From assembly GCA_946482585.1 (NCBI GenBank), contig CAMLSI010000012.1:1-27543 (forward strand): a stretch of 27,543 bases of DNA, written 5' to 3'. The notes under the pieces are model-generated. The model searched no databases, had not been told where the DNA came from, and saw only the letters and a list, made by a program, of their open reading frames with translations. The position numbers and the translations under genes are program-made. Of the stretch, positions 1-8,614 are shown one piece after another. Within the stretch, counting starts at the first letter, position 1; each line of letters opens with the position of its first letter. Source of the DNA: an uncultured Lysobacteraceae bacterium (GTDB lineage: Bacteria; Pseudomonadota; Gammaproteobacteria; Xanthomonadales; Rhodanobacteraceae).

Positions 1-54
1 CGGGCGGCGGCCGGTCGCGCCGCCGCCAGCTACCACGGTTACGGGATTCCGTAG
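1..54 (+). CDS. Possible 3' end of an upstream gene (partial)
   Basis: Frame 1 is open from the window edge and ends in TAG at 52-54, giving an Ala/Gly/Arg-rich tail followed by SYHGYGIP. The next 33 bases lead to the gspF start. The fragment is too short to recognise. It could be the C-terminus of a preceding gene of the same operon or simply an open stretch in GC-rich DNA. I could not match it to the expected GspE C-terminus. Confidence 0.2.
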   Translation, partial: RAAAGRAAASYHGYGIP

Positions 55-87
55 ACAATCCGGGCTTCCTCGTTCGGATGAGACCGC

Positions 88-1290
88 GTGCCGGCATTCG
101 CCTATCAAGCCATCGACGCCAGCGGCAAGACCCAGCGCGGCGTGTTGCAGGGCGATACCGCGCGGGCCGTGCGCCAGACCTTGCGCGAACGCGGGCTCAA
201 CCCGCTCGAAGTCACGCCGGTCGCCGACAGGCCGCAGTCGCCGCTGTCGCGGCGCGGGCTGTCGACGACGCAGCTGGCCCTGTTCACGCGCCAGCTCGCG
301 ACCTTGCTCGGCGCGGGACTGCCGATCGACGAAGCGCTGGCCGCGCTCGGCGAGCAGGGGGAGGATGAACGCGCACGCAGCCTGGTCGTCGCTCTGCGCT
401 CGCGGGTGATGGAAGGCGCCGGTCTCGCGACCGCGTTCGCCGACCATCCCGAGAGTTTTCCCGAAATCTATCGCGCGTCGATCGCTGCAGGCGAACAATC
501 CGGACGCCTTTCCACGGTGCTCGAACGTCTGGCCGACTACGCCGAATCGCGCGACGCGCTGCGCCAGCAGATGCTGGCCGCGCTCGCCTATCCGCTGCTG
601 CTGACCGTCGTCGCCGTCGGCGTCGTCACGGGTCTGCTGGTCTACGTCGTGCCGCAGATCGTCGGCGTGTTCGCGAGCATGAAGCAGCAGTTGCCGCTGC
701 CGACGACCGTGCTGATCGGCCTGTCCGAATTCGTCAAGCGCTGGGGCCTGCTGCTGTTCGGCATCGTCGTCGCGCTGATCTTCGCGGCGCGCTTCGCGCT
801 GCGCCGCGATGCGGTGCGCATGGTCTGGCACCGCTGGCTGCTGCGGCTGCCGCTCGTCGGCAAACTCACGCGTGCCTCGAACACCGCGCGTGCGGCGCGC
901 ACGCTCGCGCTGCTGAGCGCGAGCGCGGTGCCGCTGCTCGATGCGCTCGCGATTTCCGCGCAGGTAGTCCCGAATCTGCCGATGCGCGAAGCCCTGCGCC
1001 GCGCCGCGCACAAGGTGCGCGAAGGCGGCGCGTTCTCGCGCGCGCTCGCCGACAGCGGCTACTTCCCGCCCGTGGCGGTGCGCCTGATCGCGAGCGGCGA
1101 ACGCTCCGGCCAGCTCGAGCGCATGCTCGACGAAGCCGCCGCGCACCAGGCCAAAGAACTCGATCGCTGGCTCGCCGTGCTGACGGCGGTGCTCGGACCG
1201 GCCGTGATCCTGCTCGTCGGCGCGATGGTGTTGTTCATCGTGCTCGCGATCCTGCTGCCGATCTTCAACCTGAATCAGATGGTCAAGTGA
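88..1290 (+). CDS. gspF: Type II secretion system inner-membrane protein GspF
   Basis: This is the polytopic inner-membrane platform protein of the type II secretion system. It couples the cytoplasmic ATPase GspE to pseudopilus assembly. The 400-residue product has full family length. It opens with the typical GspF start MPAFAYQAIDASG, which sets the GTG at 88 as the start codon. Two GspF-type cytoplasmic four-helix repeats lie around residues 65-190 and 265-390; each holds the family pattern of an Arg/Gln-rich helix followed by an ASGE-like turn (AAGEQSG near 133 and ASGERSG near 336). Hydrophobic segments lie near residues 170-193, 215-238 and 362-392. PilC of type IV pili is the nearest alternative, but the N-terminus fits GspF better. 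The stop overlaps a possible GTG start of ftsE by four bases. No other gsp gene is visible in the window. Confidence 0.93.
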   Translation: MPAFAYQAIDASGKTQRGVLQGDTARAVRQTLRERGLNPLEVTPVADRPQSPLSRRGLSTTQLALFTRQLATLLGAGLPIDEALAALGEQGEDERARSLVVALRSRVMEGAGLATAFADHPESFPEIYRASIAAGEQSGRLSTVLERLADYAESRDALRQQMLAALAYPLLLTVVAVGVVTGLLVYVVPQIVGVFASMKQQLPLPTTVLIGLSEFVKRWGLLLFGIVVALIFAARFALRRDAVRMVWHRWLLRLPLVGKLTRASNTARAARTLALLSASAVPLLDALAISAQVVPNLPMREALRRAAHKVREGGAFSRALADSGYFPPVAVRLIASGERSGQLERMLDEAAAHQAKELDRWLAVLTAVLGPAVILLVGAMVLFIVLAILLPIFNLNQMVK

Positions 1291-1307
1291 GCGAGACTGC
1301 CGCGGCC

Positions 1308-1982
1308 ATGATCCGCTTCGACCAGGTCACCAAACGCTATCCCTCCGGGCACGAGGCGCTGCACGAACTGTCGTTCGAGCTCGCGGCCGGCGAGATGGCG
1401 TTCGTGACCGGGCATTCCGGCGCCGGCAAGAGCACGCTGCTCAAGCTCATCGGCCTGATCGAGCGTCCGACGCGCGGCCACGTGACCGTGAACGGGCAGA
1501 ACCTGCACGGCCTGCGCCGCCGCCGCATTCCGGAACTGCGCCGCGGCATCGGCATGGTGTTCCAGGACCATCGCCTGCTCATGGACCGCAGCGTCTACGA
1601 CAACGTCGCGCTGCCGCTGATCATCGCCGGCCTCGCCCGCGACGAGATCGCCAAGCGCGTGCGCGCGGCGCTGGACAAGGTCGGCCTGCTCGAACGCGAA
1701 CGCGCCGCGCCGATCACCTTGTCGACCGGCGAACAGCAGCGCGTGGGCATCGCGCGCGCGATCGTCGCGAAGCCGTCCGTGCTGATCGCGGACGAGCCCA
1801 CCGGCAACCTCGATCCGCAGCTGTCGAGCGAGATCATGCGGCTGTTCGCCGACTTCCAGCAGGTCGGCACGACCGTGCTGGTCGCGAGCCACGACCTGCC
1901 GCTGGTCAAGCGCATGGGCAAGCGCGTGATCGTGCTCGATCACGGTCGCCTGCTCGACGACTGGCGACCCGGGGGCGCCTGA
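1308..1982 (+). CDS. ftsE: Cell division ABC transporter ATP-binding protein FtsE
   Basis: This is the ATPase subunit of the FtsEX complex, which acts at the division septum with FtsZ and activates peptidoglycan hydrolases through periplasmic partners. From the ATG at 1308 the product is 224 residues and begins MIRFDQVTKRYPSG, as in other FtsE proteins. Walker A is GHSGAGKST (residues 35-43), the Q-loop is VFQDHRLL, Walker B is VLIADEPT, and the H-loop is VASHD. The ABC signature reads LSTGEQQR instead of the common LSGGEQQR. A GTG at 1287, overlapping the gspF stop as GTGA, would add seven residues and would imply translational coupling; I prefer 1308 because it fits the family N-terminus. 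The stop overlaps the ftsX start by one base. Confidence 0.95.
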   Translation: MIRFDQVTKRYPSGHEALHELSFELAAGEMAFVTGHSGAGKSTLLKLIGLIERPTRGHVTVNGQNLHGLRRRRIPELRRGIGMVFQDHRLLMDRSVYDNVALPLIIAGLARDEIAKRVRAALDKVGLLERERAAPITLSTGEQQRVGIARAIVAKPSVLIADEPTGNLDPQLSSEIMRLFADFQQVGTTVLVASHDLPLVKRMGKRVIVLDHGRLLDDWRPGGA

Positions 1983-2983
1983 TGTTCGGCAAGAAACCCG
2001 GCGGCAACCGCCTCAAACCGACAGCGCCCGCGCCGCGCGCGGCCGAGCGCGCCGCGCCGCGCCGCCGCTTGGCTTTTTCGAGCTGGCGCGATCAGCATCT
2101 GTACAGCCTGTTTTCCAGCCTGGGCCGGCTGCTCGCGCGCCCCTGGGCCACCGCGCTGACGGCGCTGGTCATGGGCCTGGCGCTCGCGCTGCCGCTGCTG
2201 TTCCTGATCCTGCTCGACAACGCGCGCGCCCTGTCCGGCGGCTGGCAGGACGCGCGCGAGATCACCGTGTTCCTGAAGCCCGGTGCGGATGCGGACGCGA
2301 GCGCCGCGCTCGCCGGGAAGCTGCGCACGCGCAGCGACGTGGCCGCGGTGAAGCAGACCACGCCGGAACAGGGCATCGAGGAATTCCGCGCGATGTCGGG
2401 CTTCGCCGACGCGCTCGACGTGCTGCAGTTCAATCCGTTGCCGCACGTGCTCGTGGTGACGCCGAAAGCCGTGCGCGAAGCGGACGAGCCGGCGGTGATC
2501 GCCGAGCTGCGCCGCGAGCCGAACGTCGACCTCGTGCAGTACGACGCGGCGTGGCGCCGCCGTCTCGGGGCCATCCTCGGTTTGTCGCAGCGTAGCGTGC
2601 TGGTGCTCGCCGGGCTGCTGGCGCTCGCGACCCTGCTCGTCGTCGGCAATACGGTCCGGCTCGATATCCAGTCGCGCGCGGAAGAGATCGCCGTGATGCA
2701 GCTCATCGGCGCGAGCCCGGGATTCGTGCGCCGTCCGTTCCTGTACACCGGCGTCTGGTACGGCCTGTTCAGCGGCGTGCTCGCGCTGCTGGTCGTGTTC
2801 GCGGTGCAGTGGGCGCTGCGCGCGCCGGTCGATCAGTTGCTGGAGAGCTACGACCACCGGTTCATGTTGCGCGGTCTCGAACCGCTCGCGGCCGTTTCCG
2901 TACCGTTCGTCAGTGCCGTTTTGGGGTGGCTTGGCGCTATGCTTGCGACAGCTCGGCATCTGGCCGAGGCCCATCCGGACTGA
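1982..2983 (+). CDS. ftsX: Cell division protein FtsX (ABC permease)
   Basis: This is the membrane subunit of FtsEX. It passes FtsE ATPase cycles to the periplasm to control septal cell-wall hydrolysis. The 333-residue product has the FtsX layout: a basic cytoplasmic N-terminal tail (residues 1-50), a first transmembrane helix (about 56-79), a periplasmic domain (about 85-195), then three more helices (about 205-225, 255-279 and 303-325). The cytoplasmic loop after helix 2 carries the conserved RAEEIAVMQLIGAS motif expected to contact FtsE. The ATG at 1982 overlaps the last base of ftsE, so the two are almost certainly co-translated. A 67-base gap separates it from the next gene. Confidence 0.94.
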   Translation: MFGKKPGGNRLKPTAPAPRAAERAAPRRRLAFSSWRDQHLYSLFSSLGRLLARPWATALTALVMGLALALPLLFLILLDNARALSGGWQDAREITVFLKPGADADASAALAGKLRTRSDVAAVKQTTPEQGIEEFRAMSGFADALDVLQFNPLPHVLVVTPKAVREADEPAVIAELRREPNVDLVQYDAAWRRRLGAILGLSQRSVLVLAGLLALATLLVVGNTVRLDIQSRAEEIAVMQLIGASPGFVRRPFLYTGVWYGLFSGVLALLVVFAVQWALRAPVDQLLESYDHRFMLRGLEPLAAVSVPFVSAVLGWLGAMLATARHLAEAHPD

Positions 2984-3040
2984 AGCGGCGCGGCGCCGGC
3001 CCGTCATCCATTCGCGCGGTACGACTACGGAGTTCCTCAG

Positions 3041-3046
3041 GGGGAA
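3041..3046 (+). promoter_or_regulatory. Ribosome binding site of the response-regulator gene
   Basis: A purine run, AGGGGGAA, begins at about 3039 and lies 5-10 bases before the ATG at 3051. It is one of the clearest Shine-Dalgarno matches in the window. It decides against the longer in-frame reading that would start within ftsX. Confidence 0.6.
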
Positions 3047-3050
3047 CACA

Positions 3051-3899
3051 ATGGAAGCGCATCTCACCCGACACATCGCCAGCGACGAACCCCGCGTGAT
3101 GGTGGTGGACGGGTCGAAGGTCGTACGCCGCCTGATCGAACAGGTGCTCAAGGCCGACCTGCCCGGCGTCACGGTGCTGGCCTGCGAAACCGGCGCGGAA
3201 GCCAAGCATCAGCTCGAGTCCGGCGTCGTCGATTTCGTCACGACCGCGCTGCGCCTGCCCGACATGGATGGCCTCGAACTCGCGCAGCACATCCGCGAGC
3301 ATGCGCCGCAGGCCTATATCCCGATCGTGGTCGTCTCCGGCGACGTGCAGGAGCGCCTCGTCGCGCGCACGATGACCGATGCGGTGACCGACTACTTCGA
3401 CAAGTCGCTCGGCTTCGCCGCGCTGGCCGCGTTCATCCGCGGCTACGTGCGTCCCGAATCCAACGTGACCGGCGAAGTGCTCTACGTCGAGGACAGCCGC
3501 GTCGTCGCGCTCGCGACGCGCCGCATGATGGAGAAGCACGGCCTGACCGTGCTCCATGTCGTCAGCGTCGAGGACGCGCTCGCGCTGCTCGATACCGCGA
3601 AGGCGCAGGGCAAGGTGCCCGGCGCCGACATCGTGCTGACCGACGTCAATCTCAAGGGCGAGCTCACCGGCGGCGATCTGCTCGAACGCATCCGCAACGA
3701 CTTCGGCTACGGCAAGGCGCAACTGCCCGTGCTCGTGATGACCGGCGACGACAATCCCAAGAATCAGGCCGTGCTGATCCGCCAGGGCGCCAACGACCTC
3801 GTCGAGAAACCGATCGAGGAGCGCCTGCTGATCACCAAGCTCCTGTTTCAGCTGCGCGTGGGTCAGCATGCGCGTGCGCTCATGACGGAAACCGCATGA
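3051..3899 (+). CDS. Double-receiver (REC-REC) response regulator, first receiver degenerate
   Basis: The product has 282 residues and two CheY-like receiver domains with no recognisable output domain. Receiver 1 (about 15-130) keeps Ser96 and Lys118, but the usual phosphoacceptor Asp is Ala66 (sequence [12 protein letters not shown]), and the acidic pair is reduced to Asp20. It is therefore probably a pseudo-receiver. Receiver 2 (about 142-275) is intact: Glu147/Asp148, phosphoacceptor Asp198 (VLTDVNL), Thr231 and Lys253. The ATG at 3051 is chosen because it follows the Shine-Dalgarno-like AGGGGGAA, and because upstream codons in the same frame overlap ftsX and are not receiver-like. The stop overlaps the ung start as ATGA. 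No cognate histidine kinase lies nearby. It may signal through protein contacts or a hybrid kinase elsewhere; the pathway is unknown. Confidence 0.88.
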   Translation: MEAHLTRHIASDEPRVMVVDGSKVVRRLIEQVLKADLPGVTVLACETGAEAKHQLESGVVDFVTTALRLPDMDGLELAQHIREHAPQAYIPIVVVSGDVQERLVARTMTDAVTDYFDKSLGFAALAAFIRGYVRPESNVTGEVLYVEDSRVVALATRRMMEKHGLTVLHVVSVEDALALLDTAKAQGKVPGADIVLTDVNLKGELTGGDLLERIRNDFGYGKAQLPVLVMTGDDNPKNQAVLIRQGANDLVEKPIEERLLITKLLFQLRVGQHARALMTETA

Positions 3900-4576
3900 C
3901 CGATGCGAGGCTGAAGCTCGAACCGAGCTGGAAGGAACGCGTCGGCACCTATTTCGACCGGCCCGACATGCAGGCGCTGTCGGAATTCCTGCGTAATGAG
4001 CTGCGCAACGGCAAGATCGTGTTTCCGCCGCCGAAGCAGATCTTCGCGGCGCTCGACGCGACGCCGTTCGATGCGGTCAAGGTCGTGATCCTCGGCCAGG
4101 ACCCGTATCACGGCCCGGGTCAGGCGCACGGTCTGTGTTTCTCGGTGCAGCCCGGCGTGCCGGTGCCGCCGTCGCTGCGCAACATGTACGCGGAGCTGCA
4201 GCGCGACCTCGGCTTCGTGCCGCCGCGCCACGGCTGCCTGACGCGCTGGGCCGAGCAGGGCGTGCTGCTGCTCAATGCCGTGCTCACGGTCGAGCAGGGG
4301 CTGGCGGGTTCGCACCAGGGCAAGGGCTGGGAAGGCTTCACCGACAGCGTCATCGAGGCGCTGAGCCGCGAGCGCGAACATCTCGTGTTCCTGCTCTGGG
4401 GTTCTTATGCGCAGGCCAAGGGCCGGCTCATCGATCGCCGCCGCCACCTCGTGCTGACCGCGCCGCATCCGTCGCCGCTGTCGGCGCATCGCGGCTATAT
4501 CGGCTGCGGCCATTTTTCCGCGGCCAACGCCTATCTCGTCGAACACGGCATGGCGCCGGTGGACTGGACGCTGTAA
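3896..4576 (+). CDS. ung: Uracil-DNA glycosylase, family 1
   Basis: The enzyme removes uracil from DNA to begin base-excision repair. The 226-residue product has the standard family-1 length and all key motifs: the water-activating loop GQDPYHG (67-73, catalytic Asp69), the uracil-pocket Asn in LLLNAVLTV (Asn127), and the DNA-intercalation loop HPSPLSA (191-197, catalytic His191). The ATG at 3896 lies inside the stop of the response-regulator gene (ATGA overlap), so the two genes look translationally coupled. That pairing is unusual and probably reflects operon packing rather than a shared function. A 49-base gap follows, with a short TTGGCG-CTT-CGCCAA hairpin. Confidence 0.97.
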   Translation: MTDARLKLEPSWKERVGTYFDRPDMQALSEFLRNELRNGKIVFPPPKQIFAALDATPFDAVKVVILGQDPYHGPGQAHGLCFSVQPGVPVPPSLRNMYAELQRDLGFVPPRHGCLTRWAEQGVLLLNAVLTVEQGLAGSHQGKGWEGFTDSVIEALSREREHLVFLLWGSYAQAKGRLIDRRRHLVLTAPHPSPLSAHRGYIGCGHFSAANAYLVEHGMAPVDWTL

Positions 4577-4625
4577 TCCGCCGCGTTTAGCTTTGGCGCT
4601 TCGCCAACGACCGGACAGGGACGGT

Positions 4626-7600
4626 ATGCGTCGCTTCGAGTTTGCCGAAGGGGCTTCGAACAAGTTCTGGGAAATCGACCAGGAAGACGCGGATCTGCAG
4701 ATCCGCTGGGGCCGCATAGGCACCCAGGGCCAGAGCCAGACCAAGAATTTCGCCGACGCCGCCAAGGCCAAGGCGGCGCTCGACAAGCTCGTCGCGGAGA
4801 AGACCGGCAAAGGCTATGCGGAAGTCGGCGCGGTTGCCGGTGCTGCAGCGCAGCCAGAAAAAGTTTTCAAAGTAAGAAAGGAAGAAAGTTCAAAGTCGGC
4901 TGCGACGCCCGCGGTCTCGGCGAGTGTCATTGCGGTGGCGCCAGCGGCTGCCGCGGCGCCGGTCGCCGCGGCAGCGGCCGAAGTAGACGTCACTGCAGCC
5001 GTCGATGCCGAGTCGCCGCTGCCGGTGCCTTCCTCCGACACGCCGCCGTGGCTCGCCGCCGAGCCGCTCGATTTCGACGGCGCGTGGAAATACCTGCACG
5101 GCGTCAACAACTACAACCTCGGTATCGTGGCGCTGCCGTCGCGGCGCTTTCCGGCCGACCCGCCGACGGCCGACCCGCGCGCCTATTGGCTGCGCGCGCG
5201 CGAACGGCTGCTGAAAGAAACCACGCTCGATCCGTCGGCGACGGACCCGGCGCTCTGGCCGTTGCTGCAGGAGACTTGGCAGCGGCTCGAACAGCGCGGC
5301 ATCGCCGGCAGCGACGAGTCCGACACGTTGCTGCTGGCGCTGTCCTGCGCGCTGCTGTCCGACAGTACGCATCAACTGCACGACGCGGCCTGCGTCGCGG
5401 AACATCTGATCGCCAGCCGCGGTCTCGTCGCGGCGCTGCACTTGCTGCTGCAGGCGCAGGCCTACGGTGTTGCGTCGAAAACGCAGTGGCATGGCCAGCA
5501 GCGCGGGCATTCCCGCGAGATCGCGGTGACCTGCAACGTGTCCGGGCCGTTCTCGTCGATCTGGTATTCGCCGCTCGGCGAGGACGAACTCGTGTTCCGG
5601 CGGCGCCTGTCGCACGCGGATGAAACGACCTGGCAGGAATGCGTCGCGCTGGTGAAGACGACGATCGGCACGCTGCATCCGGCGCGACAGGTCGCAGTCG
5701 CCATGCTGTTTCCCGATGCGCCGGAAATCTCCGACGCGGTCGCGCTGCGTGTCGGCGGCGCCTCGGCGCCGGCCGTGCTGCACTGGCTGCAGCTGACGGC
5801 CACGTCGCCGGAGGCGTTGAGGGCCGTGTTCGCCTGCAAGGTCGACTACTCGCGCTTCCTGCACAACGCATCGATGGTTGCGACGGTGCTGCGCGAGCGC
5901 CGCATGGATGCGTTGCCGCTGCTGCTGCAGTTGCCGACGGAGGAGCTTCCAGGCGATCTGCTGACGTATTTCGGCGTGCCGGAGGCGATCACGGCTCTGG
6001 CCGGTGCGGCGTCGACGAGCAAGGCGTGTCTCGTGCGGCTCAACCAGGCGGTACAGCGTTGGCCGCTACCGGCGATCGCCGCGCTTTCGCGACTGATCGC
6101 AGGCGGCGGCCGTGACAGCGCGGCGCTGGCGCCGCTGCTCGGCGGACTGCTGCAGGCCAACGCCGGCGCGGCGGAAAGCGTGCGGCCCTGGCTCGACAGT
6201 GCGGCCAACGGCGTGATCGAGCGCCAGCTTGCGCTGTTCGCCGGGCCGGCCGAAGTCGCCGCGGCGGAAGACCTGCCGCCGGTGCTCGCCGATCCGCCGT
6301 GGCTGAAGCCGCGCAAGGCCGTGGCGAGCGTCGCCGGCCTCGCGCCGCTCGATATGCCGACGCAGGTGTTCTGGGGCGAGGGTGAACAGGAGCGCTGGAG
6401 CGTGTTGTCGAACTGGGAGCAGCAGCGATTTGCGCCGCTCGCAAAGGACATGCTCGGTTTCGCACGCGAACTCGGACTCGGTCAGGAATACGGCACGAAC
6501 GACAAGGCGTACGAAAAGCAGCTGCTCGAACAGGCGGCCGTCGCATTGCGGCAGGGCGATGTCGAGGCACTGTACGCCGCGTGGAAAAGTTCGCAGTCAA
6601 ACCGTCGCTACAACTACACCGTCGTCAACGGCGGACTGATCGGTCAATTGCCGGACAAGCTCGCGCTCGCGGTCTGGAATCGGCTCGCGGGCGAAGGTAC
6701 CAGCGATGCGAACACGACCTACATGCTCGCGCGTTTCGGCCTCGATGCCTGGCCGGGTGCGCTGCGCGCGATCCGGCGCAGTCCATCGGACAATTTCGGT
6801 CTTGCCGAGCGCTTCGCCGATCTCGAACTCGCGGTCATGGCCGCACGCGCCTATGCGAAGCTCAAGACGCTGCGCCGCGCCGGCCGCGATTGGCTGTCGC
6901 GCTATCCCGAACACGCGGCCGCCGCGCTGATCGCGCCGGCGATCGGGAAGGCGGGCGAGGCGCGCGACTGCGCCGGCGCGTCGCTGCGTTTTCTGGCGGC
7001 CAGCGGACACGAAGCGCTGATTCTGCGCGTCGCCGAGCGCTACGCCCGCGACGACGTCACCGCTGCCGTGCGGCTCATGCTGGCGGAAGATGCGCTCGAC
7101 CGATTCCCGAGCCGGCGCGGCAGCCTGCCCGCGTTCTGGACGCCGCGCGGCTGGCGCCGGCCGCGGCTGCGCAGCAACGGCAAGGCGCTGTCCGACGCCA
7201 CGCTCGATCATCTCGGCACGATGCTGATGTTTCCGACGAACGAGGAACTCTATGCCGGCGTCGCGCAGGTCAAGGAAGCCTGCACGCCCGAATCGATGGC
7301 CGACTTCGCTTGGGACCTGTTCACCGCGTGGCTCGCCGCGGCCGCGCCGTCGAAGGAGGGGTGGGGCATGACCGCGCTCGGCTGGCTCGGCAATGACGAC
7401 ACGGCGCGCAGGCTCACGCCGCTGATCCGCAACTGGCCGGGCGAGGGCGCGCACGCGCGCGCGGTCGCCGGTCTCGACGTGCTCGCGCTGATCGGCAGCG
7501 ACGTCGCGCTGATGCTGCTCAACGGCATCGCGCAGAAGGTCAAGTTCAAGGGGCTGCAGGACAAGGCGCGCGAGAAGATCGATGCGATCGCGCTCGCGCG

Positions 7601-8585
7601 CAGCCTGAGCACCGAAGAACTCGAAGATCGCCTCGCGCCGGATCTCGGCCTCGACGACAGCGGCACCCTGCTGCTCGATTTCGGCCCGCGCCAGTTCCGC
7701 GTCGGCTTCGATGAAACCTTGAAGCCGTATGTGCGCGACAGCGACGGCGCGCGTCTCGCGGACCTGCCCAAGCCGAAGAAGACTGACGACGAGGCGCTGT
7801 CGGCAGCCGCCGTCGATCGCTTCAAGCGGCTCAAGAAGGACGCGCGCACGATTGCCGCGCAGCAGGTCATGCGGCTCGAAATCGCGATGTGCACGCGTCG
7901 GCGCTGGGAGCGCGAGGTGTTCGACCGCTTCCTCGCGGGTCACCCGCTCGTGCGTCATCTCGTGCATCGACTGATCTGGGGCGTCTACGACATGGACGAG
8001 GCGGACACGACCCAGGGCGGTCGGCTGTTGACGTGCTTCCGCGTCGCCGAGGACGGCAGCTACAGCGATGCCGGCGACTCGACTATCGAGTTGCCGCAGG
8101 GCGATCGCATCCGGTTCGGTCTGCCGCATGCGCTCGAACTGCCGGCCGATGCATCGGCCGCGTTCGCGCAGGTGCTGGCCGACTACGAATTGCTGCAGCC
8201 GTTCGCGCAGCTCGGTCGAGAGAGCTTCACTCTGACCGATGCGGAGCGTGCGACCGCGACGCTCTCGCGCTGGAGGGACAAGGTCGTCGCGACCGGCCGC
8301 GTCCTCGGCCTCGTCAACAAGGGCTGGCGTCGTGGCGAGGCGCAGGACGGCGGCGGCATCTGGTATTTCACGAAACCGCTCACGCGCAACGTCGTCATCG
8401 AGCTCAGTTTCGAGCCCGGCATCATCGTCGGCCTCGTCGGCGAATATCCCGAGCAGAAACTGCACGACCTGCAGGTGGGCGTGCAGGCCGCCTGGGGCGG
8501 CATGCAGGATGCGAAGCCGTTTTCCACGCTCGACGCGATCGCCGCGAGTGAACTGATTCGCGACATGGAAGCGCTCTGCGCCTGA
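4626..8585 (+). CDS. WGR and DUF4132 domain protein (MolR/YehI-like)
   Basis: This is a large protein of 1319 residues with no proven enzymatic role. The N-terminal WGR domain (about 1-75) contains the diagnostic WGRIGTQGQS; WGR domains in PARPs bind nucleic acid. An Ala/Val/Pro-rich linker follows (about 80-150). Next is a long helical region that reads like degenerate HEAT-type repeats. The C-terminal DUF4132 block (about 1075-1310) holds the typical RLIWGVYD and LQPFAQLGRE stretches. E. coli MolR and YehI have the same WGR plus DUF4132 pairing. I chose the ATG at 4626 because CAGGGA precedes it and the WGR domain starts immediately; a TTG at 4593 would add 11 unlikely residues. The gene lies 29 bases upstream of the MoxR ATPase gene and probably forms an operon with it. 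Confidence 0.87.
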   Translation: MRRFEFAEGASNKFWEIDQEDADLQIRWGRIGTQGQSQTKNFADAAKAKAALDKLVAEKTGKGYAEVGAVAGAAAQPEKVFKVRKEESSKSAATPAVSASVIAVAPAAAAAPVAAAAAEVDVTAAVDAESPLPVPSSDTPPWLAAEPLDFDGAWKYLHGVNNYNLGIVALPSRRFPADPPTADPRAYWLRARERLLKETTLDPSATDPALWPLLQETWQRLEQRGIAGSDESDTLLLALSCALLSDSTHQLHDAACVAEHLIASRGLVAALHLLLQAQAYGVASKTQWHGQQRGHSREIAVTCNVSGPFSSIWYSPLGEDELVFRRRLSHADETTWQECVALVKTTIGTLHPARQVAVAMLFPDAPEISDAVALRVGGASAPAVLHWLQLTATSPEALRAVFACKVDYSRFLHNASMVATVLRERRMDALPLLLQLPTEELPGDLLTYFGVPEAITALAGAASTSKACLVRLNQAVQRWPLPAIAALSRLIAGGGRDSAALAPLLGGLLQANAGAAESVRPWLDSAANGVIERQLALFAGPAEVAAAEDLPPVLADPPWLKPRKAVASVAGLAPLDMPTQVFWGEGEQERWSVLSNWEQQRFAPLAKDMLGFARELGLGQEYGTNDKAYEKQLLEQAAVALRQGDVEALYAAWKSSQSNRRYNYTVVNGGLIGQLPDKLALAVWNRLAGEGTSDANTTYMLARFGLDAWPGALRAIRRSPSDNFGLAERFADLELAVMAARAYAKLKTLRRAGRDWLSRYPEHAAAALIAPAIGKAGEARDCAGASLRFLAASGHEALILRVAERYARDDVTAAVRLMLAEDALDRFPSRRGSLPAFWTPRGWRRPRLRSNGKALSDATLDHLGTMLMFPTNEELYAGVAQVKEACTPESMADFAWDLFTAWLAAAAPSKEGWGMTALGWLGNDDTARRLTPLIRNWPGEGAHARAVAGLDVLALIGSDVALMLLNGIAQKVKFKGLQDKAREKIDAIALARSLSTEELEDRLAPDLGLDDSGTLLLDFGPRQFRVGFDETLKPYVRDSDGARLADLPKPKKTDDEALSAAAVDRFKRLKKDARTIAAQQVMRLEIAMCTRRRWEREVFDRFLAGHPLVRHLVHRLIWGVYDMDEADTTQGGRLLTCFRVAEDGSYSDAGDSTIELPQGDRIRFGLPHALELPADASAAFAQVLADYELLQPFAQLGRESFTLTDAERATATLSRWRDKVVATGRVLGLVNKGWRRGEAQDGGGIWYFTKPLTRNVVIELSFEPGIIVGLVGEYPEQKLHDLQVGVQAAWGGMQDAKPFSTLDAIAASELIRDMEALCA

Positions 8586-8614
8586 TCCCCCCGAATTTCG
8601 GAAGACTCCTCACG

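Noticed and set aside
1940..3205. Antisense frame (421 codons) across ftsX and the response regulator
   Set aside because: Crosses two real genes and a gap; no domain.
4593..4607. TTGGCG-CTT-CGCCAA hairpin after ung as a terminator
   Set aside because: Only six base pairs and no T-run follows; termination here is doubtful.
6597..8465. Long antisense frame (622 codons) opposite the WGR/DUF4132 gene
   Set aside because: Composition is typical of a mirrored GC-rich gene, with no recognisable domain; the + strand product is clearly a known family.
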